From: Halocynthiibacter styelae
GTDB taxonomy: Bacteria; Pseudomonadota; Alphaproteobacteria; Rhodobacterales; Rhodobacteraceae
NCBI RefSeq assembly: GCF_016123485.1
Contig: NZ_JADCKQ010000014.1
Span: 27,799-91,798, forward strand
DNA: 64,000 nucleotides
Direction of reading: 5' to 3'
Below, piece after piece: positions 26,538-35,089 of the stretch. How positions within the stretch are numbered: position 1 is the first letter of the stretch; every line of letters starts with the position of its first letter. The translations under genes were made by a program, and so were the position numbers. The notes beneath the pieces are model-generated. The model was not told where the DNA came from and made no database searches. It saw only the letters and a list, made by a program, of their open reading frames with translations.

Positions 26538-27719
26538 ATGGACCGTAAAAAACTAATCCTACATATTGGTCATGGAAAAACCGGCACATCCGCGATCCAG
26601 ACCTTTCTTGCGATGAATGCCAGGCTTCTTCTGGATTACGGTATCAGTTACCCGCAACACCGGTCTTTTAAAATCGCCCGCAACGGCTGGACCAGTTCTG
26701 GTAACTTTGATGCGAAAAGCAATCTTCAGACCATCCTGAAACAGCATGCCGCTGGGGAAAGTAAGACCTTGCTGTTGTCGTCTGAATATTTGTTTCGCCA
26801 CTTGTTGCTTGATCTGTCCCAGGATGAGATGCGCCAGATATCTGCCGAATTTGATGTCACCATCATTACTTATGTACGTGATGCCGTGGACTATCTGGTG
26901 TCGATCTGGGGCCAAAGCATCAAACGTGAGGGAAACACCCAAAACCTGAGTGAATTCGTTCAGAAGAATTTCGATTATCCGCAACCCGTCAGCGCATTTA
27001 TTGAAAAATACCAGGGCCTGGAGCTTCAGCTTGTTTTCAGAAATTACAGCCGTCAGCGTGAACATCTGATACCTGATTTCTGTGGGATTATTCTGAACGG
27101 GACCCCGACAGATTTTCTTTCACAGGCGGCAACACACAACCGGCCGGTAAATCGTTCCCTGACCATCGCAGAATATGAGATTCAACGTCAGTTCAACACA
27201 TATTGCAAGGATAAGATACCGGCCCGGTTTGTGTCTGATCCACTGGTAAATTACTTGCCTGATATTCCTTCAGAAAGCCCGGATATTTCGCGCGATGCGC
27301 TGGAACATCTGCGCCTGATTGCCTGTCCGCGCATCAAAAAGGCAAACGCTTTGCTGCCTTCTGATGCACAGATTTCCTTTGACGAAGAACGCCTGAAAAT
27401 TGCGCCGGAAGCCGAAGACAAAACCTATACATTCACCGCAGATCAGCTGTCGGTCCTGGTCCAGTCGCTCTCTGCCGGCCTTCAGCCAAACACCGGGATG
27501 GTTGACCTTCAGGAATTCCCCTCACCAACGCGCAAAGCCAAAATTCTGATACGGGATGTCGCGCTGAAATACGAAACCGGGGCCCCTGTAACCCCGGAAG
27601 AAGCGCTGGGGCTTCTGGAACTGATTGATGATGCGGGTATCGCCGGCCCCCTTGTGAAAAGAAAAATGAAGGAAATAGCCCAGCTTCTGGAAACCGGCTT
27701 TCCGCAGAAACACCCATAG
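26538..27719 (+). CDS. Sulfotransferase-like protein
   Basis: 393 residues. Near the N-terminus is Gly-His-Gly-Lys-Thr-Gly-Thr-Ser-Ala-Ile-Gln, the 5'-phosphosulfate loop; Leu-Leu-Ser-Ser-Glu near 78 and Thr-Tyr-Val-Arg-Asp-Ala-Val-Asp-Tyr-Leu-Val-Ser near 113-124 give the 3'-phosphate site. The last 80 residues are helical and not part of the core fold. It is the sixth such protein in the locus and its right border: the next gene is convergent, ends 11 bases away, and belongs to amino-acid metabolism. It is separated from the glycosyltransferases by 126 bases and may have its own promoter. The acceptor is unknown. Confidence 0.7.
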   Translation: MDRKKLILHIGHGKTGTSAIQTFLAMNARLLLDYGISYPQHRSFKIARNGWTSSGNFDAKSNLQTILKQHAAGESKTLLLSSEYLFRHLLLDLSQDEMRQISAEFDVTIITYVRDAVDYLVSIWGQSIKREGNTQNLSEFVQKNFDYPQPVSAFIEKYQGLELQLVFRNYSRQREHLIPDFCGIILNGTPTDFLSQAATHNRPVNRSLTIAEYEIQRQFNTYCKDKIPARFVSDPLVNYLPDIPSESPDISRDALEHLRLIACPRIKKANALLPSDAQISFDEERLKIAPEAEDKTYTFTADQLSVLVQSLSAGLQPNTGMVDLQEFPSPTRKAKILIRDVALKYETGAPVTPEEALGLLELIDDAGIAGPLVKRKMKEIAQLLETGFPQKHP

Positions 27720-27730
27720 CCTTCCGCGTT

Positions 27731-28459
27731 TCAGGTAATAAAACCACCATATGGCGTTTGGCCGACCGCGCGGCTTACCATTTCAGACAGGGTGACAATA
27801 TCAAAAACCGGGCGTTTCAGACGGGCCTGAAGGGCGTGGGCATAAGGCGGCAAATCGGTGCATTCCAGAACAATCGGCCCAATTTCCGGATGGCGCGCGA
27901 TCATATCCTCGGACGCAGCCAGCAGTTCAGCCTCGATCTTTGCCAGATCCATTTCCGTGCGTTCATTGCGCAGGATCACAGTTGCAAATTCATCTGTATG
28001 ATCAAGGCCCTGGACCACAACCGGTGTGTTTTCCGCACCAACCCCCTGCATATGGCGATCTGTCAGGCTGCTGGCGGATGCGGTGATCACACCCACGGTG
28101 CGCCCGGTCATCTGGTGGGCCAGAGGCACCTGGATCAGGGATGACACAAAGACAGGCACATTCACCGCCGCTGCGATTTCCTTCTGAAAGATCGCGAGAA
28201 ATCCGCAGGAACCGGTGATGGCGCGCACCCCTTTGGCCTCAAGCCGTTTTGCCGCATCAATAAGACGGGTCTTCATTTCACCATCCGGATTGGCCAGCAG
28301 GCCCGGTACGGTGATCCCGTCCAGCATTTCATAAAGCGTGGTGAAATTCAGGCTGGATGGGTTTTTGATATGACCAGGAGGTTTGGGAAAATAGCTTTCA
28401 AGGGCCAGAACGCCAATGGAAACGCCGCATATATTCTGTCCGCCGGGATGGATTGTCAT
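27731..28459 (-). CDS. Asp/Glu/hydantoin racemase-family protein
   Basis: 242 residues, with AAGGA before the ATG. The two-cysteine active site of the family is visible: Gly-Ser-Cys-Gly-Phe near residue 84 and Leu-Glu-Cys-Thr-Asp-Leu-Pro near 200, each on a matching half of the pseudo-symmetric fold. Members are cofactor-independent racemases or isomerases of amino acids, hydantoins or related acids; the substrate here cannot be told. It is last in the operon TAXI binding protein, TRAP permease, DadA-like dehydrogenase, racemase, 13 bases after the dehydrogenase. The pairing suggests import of an amino or imino acid, interconversion of its L and D forms, and oxidation. Confidence 0.75.
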   Translation of the reverse strand: MTIHPGGQNICGVSIGVLALESYFPKPPGHIKNPSSLNFTTLYEMLDGITVPGLLANPDGEMKTRLIDAAKRLEAKGVRAITGSCGFLAIFQKEIAAAVNVPVFVSSLIQVPLAHQMTGRTVGVITASASSLTDRHMQGVGAENTPVVVQGLDHTDEFATVILRNERTEMDLAKIEAELLAASEDMIARHPEIGPIVLECTDLPPYAHALQARLKRPVFDIVTLSEMVSRAVGQTPYGGFIT

Positions 28460-28472
28460 GGTATTATCCTTC

Positions 28473-29723
28473 TTAGTAACGCCGCACGCGATAGGGCGTC
28501 AGATCAATATTTACGGTGGTGTCTGTGGCAATATCCGCCACGATGCGCCCGGTTTTCGGGGCCATCATCAACCCATAGTGACTGTGCCCGAAGGCTGCGA
28601 TCAGACCGGGGAAACCGTCAACTTCGCCAATGCAGGGCAAGCTGTCGGGCAGGCTGGGGCGCTGACCGGACCAGGTGCTGATATCCGTATCATTCAGACC
28701 TGGCAGTAAATTGCGCGCAAGTGTCACCAACCCGTCCAGGCGTTTCTGGTTCAGGGGTTTATCAAGACCGGCAAATTCAGCTGTCCCGGCGACACGCAGG
28801 CCTTCTTCCATGGAAGACGCGACAAATTTCATATCCATATCCATCACGGAATGGGTCAGCGATACGCCGGGGCTGGCAAAGCTGACGTGATAGCCGCGTT
28901 CAGATTCCATCGGGATGTGAATGCCAAGCGGTTTCAGAAGTTCCCGTGACCAGATACCTGCGGAAAGCACCAGTTTAGACACGTTTTCAGTCCCTGCCTC
29001 TGTGGTATAATCCCAGCTGCCATCTTCACGGGGCAAAATGGCCTGCACAGAGTGTTGCAGAGTTTCGCCGCCCATGGCGCGGAATTTATCTGCCAGCACT
29101 TCGCCAATACGCCCGGGGGATGTGGCGCGGGCCTGTCCTTTGATCAGGATTGCAGCTTTGAAATCCGGCGTCAGATCCGGTTCCAGCGCACGCAGATCAG
29201 CCTGCCCGATTTTCTCAATCGGTGCGCCAAATTCCTTGCGAATGCGATAATCAACACTGTCGTCATTCGCATCATCCCCGTTCCGGAAGGCATGCACATA
29301 CCAGCTGTCCTGCAACAGGTCTTCATGGCCTGTACCCGCCAGATGTTGCCGGAACAGATCCACATTATCGCGGTTCAGCACATCCATCGCACGGGCGACT
29401 TCGTGAACACGCGACATGCGTCCTTCAGACAGAAACCGCATCCCCCAAAGCGCCACCCGCGGCAGATATGATGGTTTCACCGTGACCGGGCCAAGCGGAT
29501 CAAGCAGCCAGCCCGGAACTTTCTTCCAGAGGCCCGGCATGCTTTGCGGCACAACAGACCAGGGGGAAATGATCCCCGCATTGCCAAAAGACGTGGCCTG
29601 CCCAGGTGCACCCCGGTCAATCAACCGGACATGCAGGCCTTTTTCTGCAAGGGACAGGGCCGAACATATGCCGACAATTCCTGCCCCAAGTACAACCACA
29701 TCCGGGGTCATCTTCTGTGTCAT
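28473..29723 (-). CDS. DadA-like FAD-dependent D-amino-acid dehydrogenase
   Basis: 416 residues. The FAD-binding Rossmann motif Val-Leu-Gly-Ala-Gly-Ile-Val-Gly is at about residues 10-17, followed by Asp-Arg at the end of strand two and by Thr-Ser-Phe-Gly-Asn-Ala-Gly, typical of DadA and D-hydroxyproline dehydrogenases. The C-terminus has Trp-Ser-Gly-Gln-Arg-Pro-Ser-Leu-Pro-Asp and Gly-His-Ser-His-Tyr-Gly, closing the flavin site. It should oxidise a D-amino or cyclic imino acid to the 2-oxo or imine product, passing electrons to the membrane chain. Its ATG overlaps the TRAP permease stop (29720-29723), so transport and oxidation are coupled in expression. The substrate remains open. Confidence 0.82.
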   Translation of the reverse strand: MTQKMTPDVVVLGAGIVGICSALSLAEKGLHVRLIDRGAPGQATSFGNAGIISPWSVVPQSMPGLWKKVPGWLLDPLGPVTVKPSYLPRVALWGMRFLSEGRMSRVHEVARAMDVLNRDNVDLFRQHLAGTGHEDLLQDSWYVHAFRNGDDANDDSVDYRIRKEFGAPIEKIGQADLRALEPDLTPDFKAAILIKGQARATSPGRIGEVLADKFRAMGGETLQHSVQAILPREDGSWDYTTEAGTENVSKLVLSAGIWSRELLKPLGIHIPMESERGYHVSFASPGVSLTHSVMDMDMKFVASSMEEGLRVAGTAEFAGLDKPLNQKRLDGLVTLARNLLPGLNDTDISTWSGQRPSLPDSLPCIGEVDGFPGLIAAFGHSHYGLMMAPKTGRIVADIATDTTVNIDLTPYRVRRY

Positions 29724-31939
29724 GCGGCCGCCTGTGCTTTGGACTGACCCATTTTCTGCTGGATCAAAACCGGTGCAATCAGGGCCACTGCCAGCAGATC
29801 AGAACTGCCGGAAGGTGCCACAAGCATCAGCCCGCCCAGTGCCATCAGCACACGCCAGATGCCGTGCAGGGGTGCCATGAAGTAAGACGACACAGCGGTC
29901 GCGATTGCAAAGACCCCAAGCGCACAGGTGCCTGAAACCTGGATAAAGCTTGCGATGGTGAAATATTCCGGCAGAACAATCAGCATCGTCGGTGCATAGA
30001 CAAATACCATCGGAACCATCAGCTTACCAAGCCCCAGCGTAAACGCCGTCAAACCCGTACGGAAAGGGTTGGATCCCGCGATACCTGCCGCCGCATAGGC
30101 CGACGCACAAACCGGCGGGGTGATCTCGGAAATCACACCATAGTAAAGCACGAACATATGTGTCGCGAGCGGTGGCACACCCAACTGGCTCAGCGCCGGT
30201 GTCGCAACCGCCACAAGCATAATGTAAAGCGCGGTGGTTGGCAGGCCCGCCCCCATCAGGATACAGGCCATGGCGATCAAAACCAACGATGCAAACTGCT
30301 GAATGCTGCTCTGGCTGAAGGTTTCAATACCTGTCCAGTCCAACATCGGCGCAAGCCAGGCCGCGATGTCTGCCGCGCCCCCTGTCACCATGAAACCAAG
30401 ACGGAAGCCAACGCCGGTTGTGTTGATCACACCCACAACGATGCCCACAGCCGCCGAAGCTGCACCAACAGCCAGGGCATATTGCACGCCCACATGGAAA
30501 CTGTCGAAAAGGTCGCGGAAGTTCTGACGCTCATTCCGGTGCAGACAGCCCATGATGGTCAGCGCCGCCAGCATCCCGGCCATAACAGGGGAATAACCTT
30601 CGCCCGAATAGGGGGACGCTTTCCACAGGATAAACGCAAGCACCCCGGCCGGCACGATCATTGTGGCGGGTTTGTTAAAGGCGCAGAAACCAACAACCAC
30701 ACACAGGCTGAGACCAATGAAAGCAGCCATATTCGGGGAATAACCCGAGAACAACACAAGCAGCAGGGCGATCAGCGGAATAATCGTGTACCAGCCATCA
30801 CGCCAAACCTGCAGGAACTTTGGCAGCTCTTCCTTTGAATAAGCTGTGAGGCCCAGTTTTTTCGCGGTGAAATGCACAATGGAAATCACACCGATATAGT
30901 GCATCAGTGCGGGCACAATCGCCGCAATCACGATGGTTGTGTAAGGCACCTCAAGATATTCAGCCATCAGGAAACTTGCCGCCCCCATGATCGGTGGCGT
31001 GATCTGCCCACCTGCCGAAGCCGCAGCTTCAACCCCGCCTGCGAAATGGCCGGGATAGCCCAGCTTTTTCATATTCGGAATGGTGAGAGAGCCTGTGGAA
31101 ACGGTGTTTGCGATAGAAGATCCTGAGATCGTGCCAAAAAACGCAGAAGACACAACCGATACTTTCGCCGGACCACCGGTGTAGCGGCCCGCAACCAACA
31201 TGGCGTTATCAACAAAGAACTGACCCAGGCCCATACGCTGTGCGACGACGCCGAACAGCACAAAGTGGAACACAACGGTGGAGACAACCCAGAGCGTCAC
31301 GCCAAAGATGCCTTCGGACGGGAAATACATGTTGTTCACAAACTGTTGCCAATTCACGCCTGGGTGCTTCAGGATCTGCGCGGGCATATAAGGGCCAAAC
31401 AGCGCATAGACGATGAAAACAAGAATAATCAGCGGCAGCACAAAGCCAATGGTGCGCCGTGCGATTTCCAGAACGGTCAGGATCAGGATTGACCCGAAGA
31501 ACACATCCATGCCGGATGGGTTGCCCTGCCGCAAGGCCTGTTCCGTGATGTTCAGACCAAAGCCGTCAAAACCCCGCCAGCTGACCCAAAGCCAGAGAGA
31601 CGCAGCAATGCTAAGAACCGCAAGCACCCAGTCATAGATCGGTACATTGCCGGGCTTCAGCGTGCTGTTGCCGTGCCATTCCAGGTTACGGGCCGATTTA
31701 ATCAGGGGGAAACCCACAAAAATAAACAGAAAAAGACCTGCAAGATGGACACCCATATGCACATGGTCCACCGGCGTGCCAAAACCCGCCGTCCAGAGGT
31801 GGTACATGGCAAAAGCAATGCTGGCCCAATACATCACCTGGGTCAGTCCAGGCCCGTTATCACGGGTGTTCAGAGCGGAATCATACTTCTTTTCGAGCTC
31901 TTCCAGCTCTTTGGCATCAAGATGCGTTTCGATTGTCAT
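29720..31939 (-). CDS. TRAP transporter fused permease (4TM/12TM)
   Basis: 739 residues with GGAG before the ATG. It is a fusion of the small and large TRAP membrane subunits, as usual for TAXI-type systems: an N-terminal part of about four helices (residues about 30-150) and a large part of about twelve or more helices. Seen directly: many hydrophobic 20-residue segments, Phe-Phe-Gly-Thr-Ile-Ser-Gly-Ser-Ser, Gly-Gly-Val-Glu-Ala-Ala-Ala-Ser-Ala-Gly-Gly, Pro-Pro-Ile-Met-Gly-Ala, and the second-half counterpart Met-Gly-Ala-Gly-Leu-Pro-Thr-Thr-Ala. It takes up a carboxylate or amino acid with Na+/H+ using the binding protein at 32030. Between the two genes is a strong hairpin with a T-run. The stop overlaps the dehydrogenase gene. 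Confidence 0.92.
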   Translation of the reverse strand: MTIETHLDAKELEELEKKYDSALNTRDNGPGLTQVMYWASIAFAMYHLWTAGFGTPVDHVHMGVHLAGLFLFIFVGFPLIKSARNLEWHGNSTLKPGNVPIYDWVLAVLSIAASLWLWVSWRGFDGFGLNITEQALRQGNPSGMDVFFGSILILTVLEIARRTIGFVLPLIILVFIVYALFGPYMPAQILKHPGVNWQQFVNNMYFPSEGIFGVTLWVVSTVVFHFVLFGVVAQRMGLGQFFVDNAMLVAGRYTGGPAKVSVVSSAFFGTISGSSIANTVSTGSLTIPNMKKLGYPGHFAGGVEAAASAGGQITPPIMGAASFLMAEYLEVPYTTIVIAAIVPALMHYIGVISIVHFTAKKLGLTAYSKEELPKFLQVWRDGWYTIIPLIALLLVLFSGYSPNMAAFIGLSLCVVVGFCAFNKPATMIVPAGVLAFILWKASPYSGEGYSPVMAGMLAALTIMGCLHRNERQNFRDLFDSFHVGVQYALAVGAASAAVGIVVGVINTTGVGFRLGFMVTGGAADIAAWLAPMLDWTGIETFSQSSIQQFASLVLIAMACILMGAGLPTTALYIMLVAVATPALSQLGVPPLATHMFVLYYGVISEITPPVCASAYAAAGIAGSNPFRTGLTAFTLGLGKLMVPMVFVYAPTMLIVLPEYFTIASFIQVSGTCALGVFAIATAVSSYFMAPLHGIWRVLMALGGLMLVAPSGSSDLLAVALIAPVLIQQKMGQSKAQAAA

Positions 31940-31980
31940 GGGGATCTCCGATCGGGTCGCGCACCCGCAGGCAGGTCACA

Positions 31981-32014
31981 AATAGAAAAAGCGGCACGGA
32001 ATATCCCGTGCCGC
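31981..32014 (-). terminator. Intercistronic rho-independent-type hairpin between TAXI and permease genes
   Basis: On the minus strand a perfect 9-bp stem (GCGGCACGG / CCGTGCCGC, 31991-31999 with 32006-32014, 6-base loop) is followed by TTTTTCTATT. It lies in the 90-base gap after the binding-protein gene and before the permease gene. Partial termination here would make binding protein in excess over permease, as binding-protein-dependent transporters need; it may also protect the 3' end of the upstream message. Confidence 0.72.
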
Positions 32015-32029
32015 AGTTCAGGGGAGGTA

Positions 32030-33043
32030 TCAGTCAAGCATACCGATTTCGCGGTAGAAACGCTCCGCACCCGGATGCAGAGGCACACCAATGCCCTCGA
32101 TCCCGTCAAGCGCAGTTTCCAGCGTGATCGCAGCACCTTTCGGGTGACCATTGTCCAGCAGTTTACGGGCGGTTTCAGACCACATCGCTTTGGTGATCTC
32201 ATAGATCAGATCATCGTCAATATTAGCGTTGGTCACCAGCATACCAGACACAGCAACGGTGTTTACGTCGTAATCCACACCAGGATAAGTGCCGGCCGGA
32301 ATGGTGGATGGAATGTAGTAAGGCACAGTTTCATTGGCCTGGGCAATTTCCGCATCGGACCAGTTGTGCAGTTCCATCCCTTTAGTGTTGTCCAGCTGGA
32401 TCATTGCCGCAACCGGGGTGCCCGCCGCATAGAAATACGCATCAAGCTGACCATCTGCGATACGTTCCGCAGACTGGGAATTGTTCAGTTCTGCTTCGTC
32501 CATATTGTCACGGGTTACACCGTGATCTGCCAGGATCAGTTCCACCGCGATCTGGGTGCCGGAACCAGCCTGCGCAATGCCGACACGCTGACCTTCAAGA
32601 CCAGACAGGCCGCCATCAAGCGCGTGACCTTCTGGAAGGACCAGATGCAGATCTTCCGGGAAGAGGTTCGCGATGATGCGCAGATCCGGCTTGGCGTTGC
32701 CTTCATATTTGCCGGTGCCATGATACGCGAAATGCAGGGTTGCAGCGCCGGACAGGCCCGCTTCCATCTGACCCGCCTGAATGGCGTTCACGTTATGCGC
32801 AGATGCGTTGGTGGATTGCGCCATGGCAACAAGGCCCGGAACGCCGCAGTTGCCACCTTCGTCACAGGCACGGGAGCCCGGAGGGTTGGAAATCGCGTTG
32901 GCGATAATGCCGCCGATGGGGAAGTAGGTGCCGCCTGCACCGCCGGTACCAATGCGGAAGAACTGCATGTCCTGCGCAATCGCAGCAGATGTCAGCATGG
33001 TACCGGCAAGCGCCGCCGCCGTGATCGTTTTGATAAGTTTCAT
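32030..33043 (-). CDS. TAXI-family TRAP transporter solute-binding protein
   Basis: 337 residues; AGGGAG precedes the ATG. The signal peptide is clear: Lys-Leu-Ile-Lys n-region, Ala/Leu-rich core, and Ala-Ile-Ala before Gln-Asp (cleavage near residue 23). The mature protein begins with the TAXI signature Phe-Arg-Ile-Gly-Thr-Gly-Gly-Ala-Gly-Gly-Thr-Tyr-Phe-Pro-Ile-Gly. A Cys pair near the N-terminus (Ser-Arg-Ala-Cys-Asp-Glu-Gly-Gly-Asn-Cys-Gly) could form a disulfide. It binds the substrate in the periplasm and delivers it to the permease at 29720. It is first in its operon and divergent from a LysR gene, its probable regulator. Ligands of TAXI proteins include glutamate-like and other carboxylates; the one here is unknown. 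Confidence 0.9.
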   Translation of the reverse strand: MKLIKTITAAALAGTMLTSAAIAQDMQFFRIGTGGAGGTYFPIGGIIANAISNPPGSRACDEGGNCGVPGLVAMAQSTNASAHNVNAIQAGQMEAGLSGAATLHFAYHGTGKYEGNAKPDLRIIANLFPEDLHLVLPEGHALDGGLSGLEGQRVGIAQAGSGTQIAVELILADHGVTRDNMDEAELNNSQSAERIADGQLDAYFYAAGTPVAAMIQLDNTKGMELHNWSDAEIAQANETVPYYIPSTIPAGTYPGVDYDVNTVAVSGMLVTNANIDDDLIYEITKAMWSETARKLLDNGHPKGAAITLETALDGIEGIGVPLHPGAERFYREIGMLD

Positions 33044-33119
33044 TCTCGTCTCCCTAATGTTGTGCCGCGTTCAGGCCGCGGCCTCCTCCTATTGTGATTG
33101 GATTAGCTTAGGGAGGATG

Positions 33120-33170
33120 ATGCATAAATACTAATTCAAAAAATTGCTATATATATAGATTTCATTTATG
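33120..33170. promoter_or_regulatory. AT-rich LysR-type control region between TAXI operon and lysR
   Basis: The 135-base divergent spacer has an AT-rich core containing the palindrome CTATATATATAG (33147-33158) and the outer complementary pair ATAAAT (33124-33129) and ATTTAT (33164-33169). LysR regulators commonly bind such dyads between their own gene and the target operon. The individual promoters cannot be placed with confidence because several -10-like hexamers overlap. Confidence 0.4.
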
Positions 33171-33178
33171 GATAACCT

Positions 33179-34108
33179 ATGAACAGTCAGCAACTTGCCG
33201 TCTTCTATGAAGTCATGAAAACCGGATCCGTTTCAGAAGCAGCGCGCAATTTGTTGCGCACCCAACCCGCGGTCAGTGCCGCAATCAAAGGGCTGGAACG
33301 GGAATTGGGCCTTGAATTATTCCGCAGAGAAGGGCGGCGCATGGTGCCGGTGCCCGAGGCGCTGTATCTGCTGGATGAGGCCACGGAAATTCTGTCACGT
33401 CTTGAGGCTGCTCAGCAGAACATGACGAATATGCGTGACCAGAACAGCGGTGCACTGCGTATCGCCGCGATGCCGGGGCCGTCGTCATTCCTGCTGCCGG
33501 ATTTCATCAGCCAGTTTGTTGCTGATCGCCCGAAAGTCCGCGTGTCTTTGTTGACCCGATCCTCGCCCCAGGTGCGCGCGATGATGGCGACCGGCAGCTA
33601 TGATCTGGGCTTTGCAGATGCCTCGGGTCACGGCGTAAACCAGAACCTTTATTTTTCTGAAGAAATGCCCGGTCGTTGTCTGTGTGCGGTGCCGCAAAAT
33701 CACCGTCTGGCAAAGAAAGACAGCATTTCCATCGCTGATCTGGACGGCGAACCCATGGGCGCGTTACAGCCCGGTCATTCCACATATATTGAAACAGTGC
33801 GCGCCTTTACGCGGGAACGGGCCGATTTCAACCTGCGGTTTGATGCACAGTTTTTTCTGCCTTTGTTTCACTTTGTGGAAGCAGGACAGGCCTGCGCAAT
33901 TGTCGACCCTCTCAGCGCGGAAAGCTATCTGCGCAGCCGGGGCGCAGATAGCAAAATCCTGTTTCTGCCCCTGCAGTCGGAAATTGACATGTGGTATTCA
34001 GTTCTGTTCCCCAAAAACCGGCCTCTTTCACAGCTGGCACAAAGTTTTCAGCAGGAATGGTGGGAATTTGTGACTCATTTGCTTCAGGTGAAATTCAGCC
34101 AGGGTTGA
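33179..34108 (+). CDS. LysR-family transcriptional regulator
   Basis: 309 residues. The N-terminal winged helix is typical: residues about 1-60 with Ser-Val-Ser-Glu-Ala-Ala-Arg-Asn-Leu-Leu-Arg-Thr-Gln-Pro-Ala-Val-Ser as the recognition helix and Leu-Glu-Leu-Phe-Arg-Arg after it. The remainder is the co-inducer-binding domain (about 90-295), including Leu-Arg-Ile-Ala-Ala-Met-Pro-Gly and Tyr-Asp-Leu-Gly-Phe-Ala-Asp. It is divergent from the TAXI-TRAP/dehydrogenase/racemase operon and most likely controls it in response to the transported compound or an intermediate. The AT-rich dyad region between them is the probable binding site. The effector is unknown. Confidence 0.88.
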   Translation: MNSQQLAVFYEVMKTGSVSEAARNLLRTQPAVSAAIKGLERELGLELFRREGRRMVPVPEALYLLDEATEILSRLEAAQQNMTNMRDQNSGALRIAAMPGPSSFLLPDFISQFVADRPKVRVSLLTRSSPQVRAMMATGSYDLGFADASGHGVNQNLYFSEEMPGRCLCAVPQNHRLAKKDSISIADLDGEPMGALQPGHSTYIETVRAFTRERADFNLRFDAQFFLPLFHFVEAGQACAIVDPLSAESYLRSRGADSKILFLPLQSEIDMWYSVLFPKNRPLSQLAQSFQQEWWEFVTHLLQVKFSQG

Positions 34109-34210
34109 AGGCCAGGGAACCAGGGCAGTATGACCACCCCGCAGCCCCCTTACACCAGACATCTGCCGGATGAGATTGCCAGCCGGTTGCAGAGGGCCTA
34201 AAGCTGACGC

Positions 34211-35089
34211 ATGATTATTCGTGACCAACCCACGCCGCTTGCCCTGTTTTTCACCATGCAGGGGTCTGTCGTGCCGCGCATTCTGCCGCAAATCATTGCG
34301 GTGACGATGCTGTCCGCCGCGATCATTCTGGTGGATCGGCTGATTGTCGATCTGCCGGGGATTTCGCTGTCAGCGATTGGCGTGTTTGGCGTTGCGCTCT
34401 CACTGTTTCTGGGGTTTCGCAACAATGCCGCCTACAGCCGCTGGTGGGAGGCGCGTAAATTATGGGGAGCGCTGATTGGCGATGTGCGCACGCTGGCGCG
34501 CCACACGGTGATCTTCCTGCCGGACGGGCCGGACCGCGCACAATTCCTGAAAACCGCCGTCGCCTTTGCCCATCTGCACCGCAGCTTTTTGCGCGGCGAT
34601 GATGTGGCGAATGACATCGCGGGGTTCGACGCACTGACCAGGGCCCGTAACCCCGCCGATGCGGCCCTGCGCGATATGGGCCGGCAGCTGGCCCGGATGA
34701 CTGAAGCCGACGGGTTTGGCCGCCTGGCGATAGCCCGGGTACTGGGGGATCTGGGCATGTCTCAGGCGGGCTGCGAACGCATTGCAACCACGCCTCTGCC
34801 CTTTGTTTATTCGCTTCTGGTGCGTCGCACGACCTATCTTTATTGCCTGTTCCTGCCCTTCGCGCTGCTGGATGCGGGCGGCTTGCTGACGCCCCTGATC
34901 GCCGCGATTGTCGCCTATGTGTTTTTCGGGCTTCAGGCCGTGACAAATGAGCTGGAACATCCGTTTTCAGACGGGTCAAACGGACTGCCCCTCAGTGCCA
35001 TGTGCCGGGTGATCGAAATCTCAGTTGCCGAAGCCCTGAATGAAGCCCCGCCCGAACCCTTGCAGGCTCAGGACGCTGTTCTGATGTGA
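34211..35089 (+). CDS. Bestrophin-family anion channel protein
   Basis: 292 residues. It has the bestrophin/YneE signature Leu-Gly-Phe-Arg-Asn-Asn-Ala-Ala-Tyr-Ser-Arg-Trp-Trp-Glu-Ala-Arg near residues 68-83, and about four hydrophobic segments (about 25-45, 52-72, 205-225, 232-250), the usual layout of bacterial bestrophins. These form pentameric inner-membrane channels, mostly for small anions, some for cations. The Asn-Glu-Leu-Glu-His-Pro-Phe segment near the C-terminus is also conserved. It stands 102 bases after the LysR gene and abuts, end to end with no gap, the convergent hydroxylase-family gene. A role in the neighbouring pathways is not evident. Confidence 0.85.
   Translation: MIIRDQPTPLALFFTMQGSVVPRILPQIIAVTMLSAAIILVDRLIVDLPGISLSAIGVFGVALSLFLGFRNNAAYSRWWEARKLWGALIGDVRTLARHTVIFLPDGPDRAQFLKTAVAFAHLHRSFLRGDDVANDIAGFDALTRARNPADAALRDMGRQLARMTEADGFGRLAIARVLGDLGMSQAGCERIATTPLPFVYSLLVRRTTYLYCLFLPFALLDAGGLLTPLIAAIVAYVFFGLQAVTNELEHPFSDGSNGLPLSAMCRVIEISVAEALNEAPPEPLQAQDAVLM

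Noticed and set aside
31673..33097. Long open frame (474 codons) on the plus strand opposite the TAXI and TRAP genes
   Set aside because: It is antisense to two well-supported genes, has biased residues (His, Arg, Gln rich) and no family features; it reflects codon bias of the true strand.
34130..34201. 23-codon open frame between the LysR and bestrophin genes
   Set aside because: Too short, no clear ribosome site, could be a gene remnant but nothing in it can be identified.
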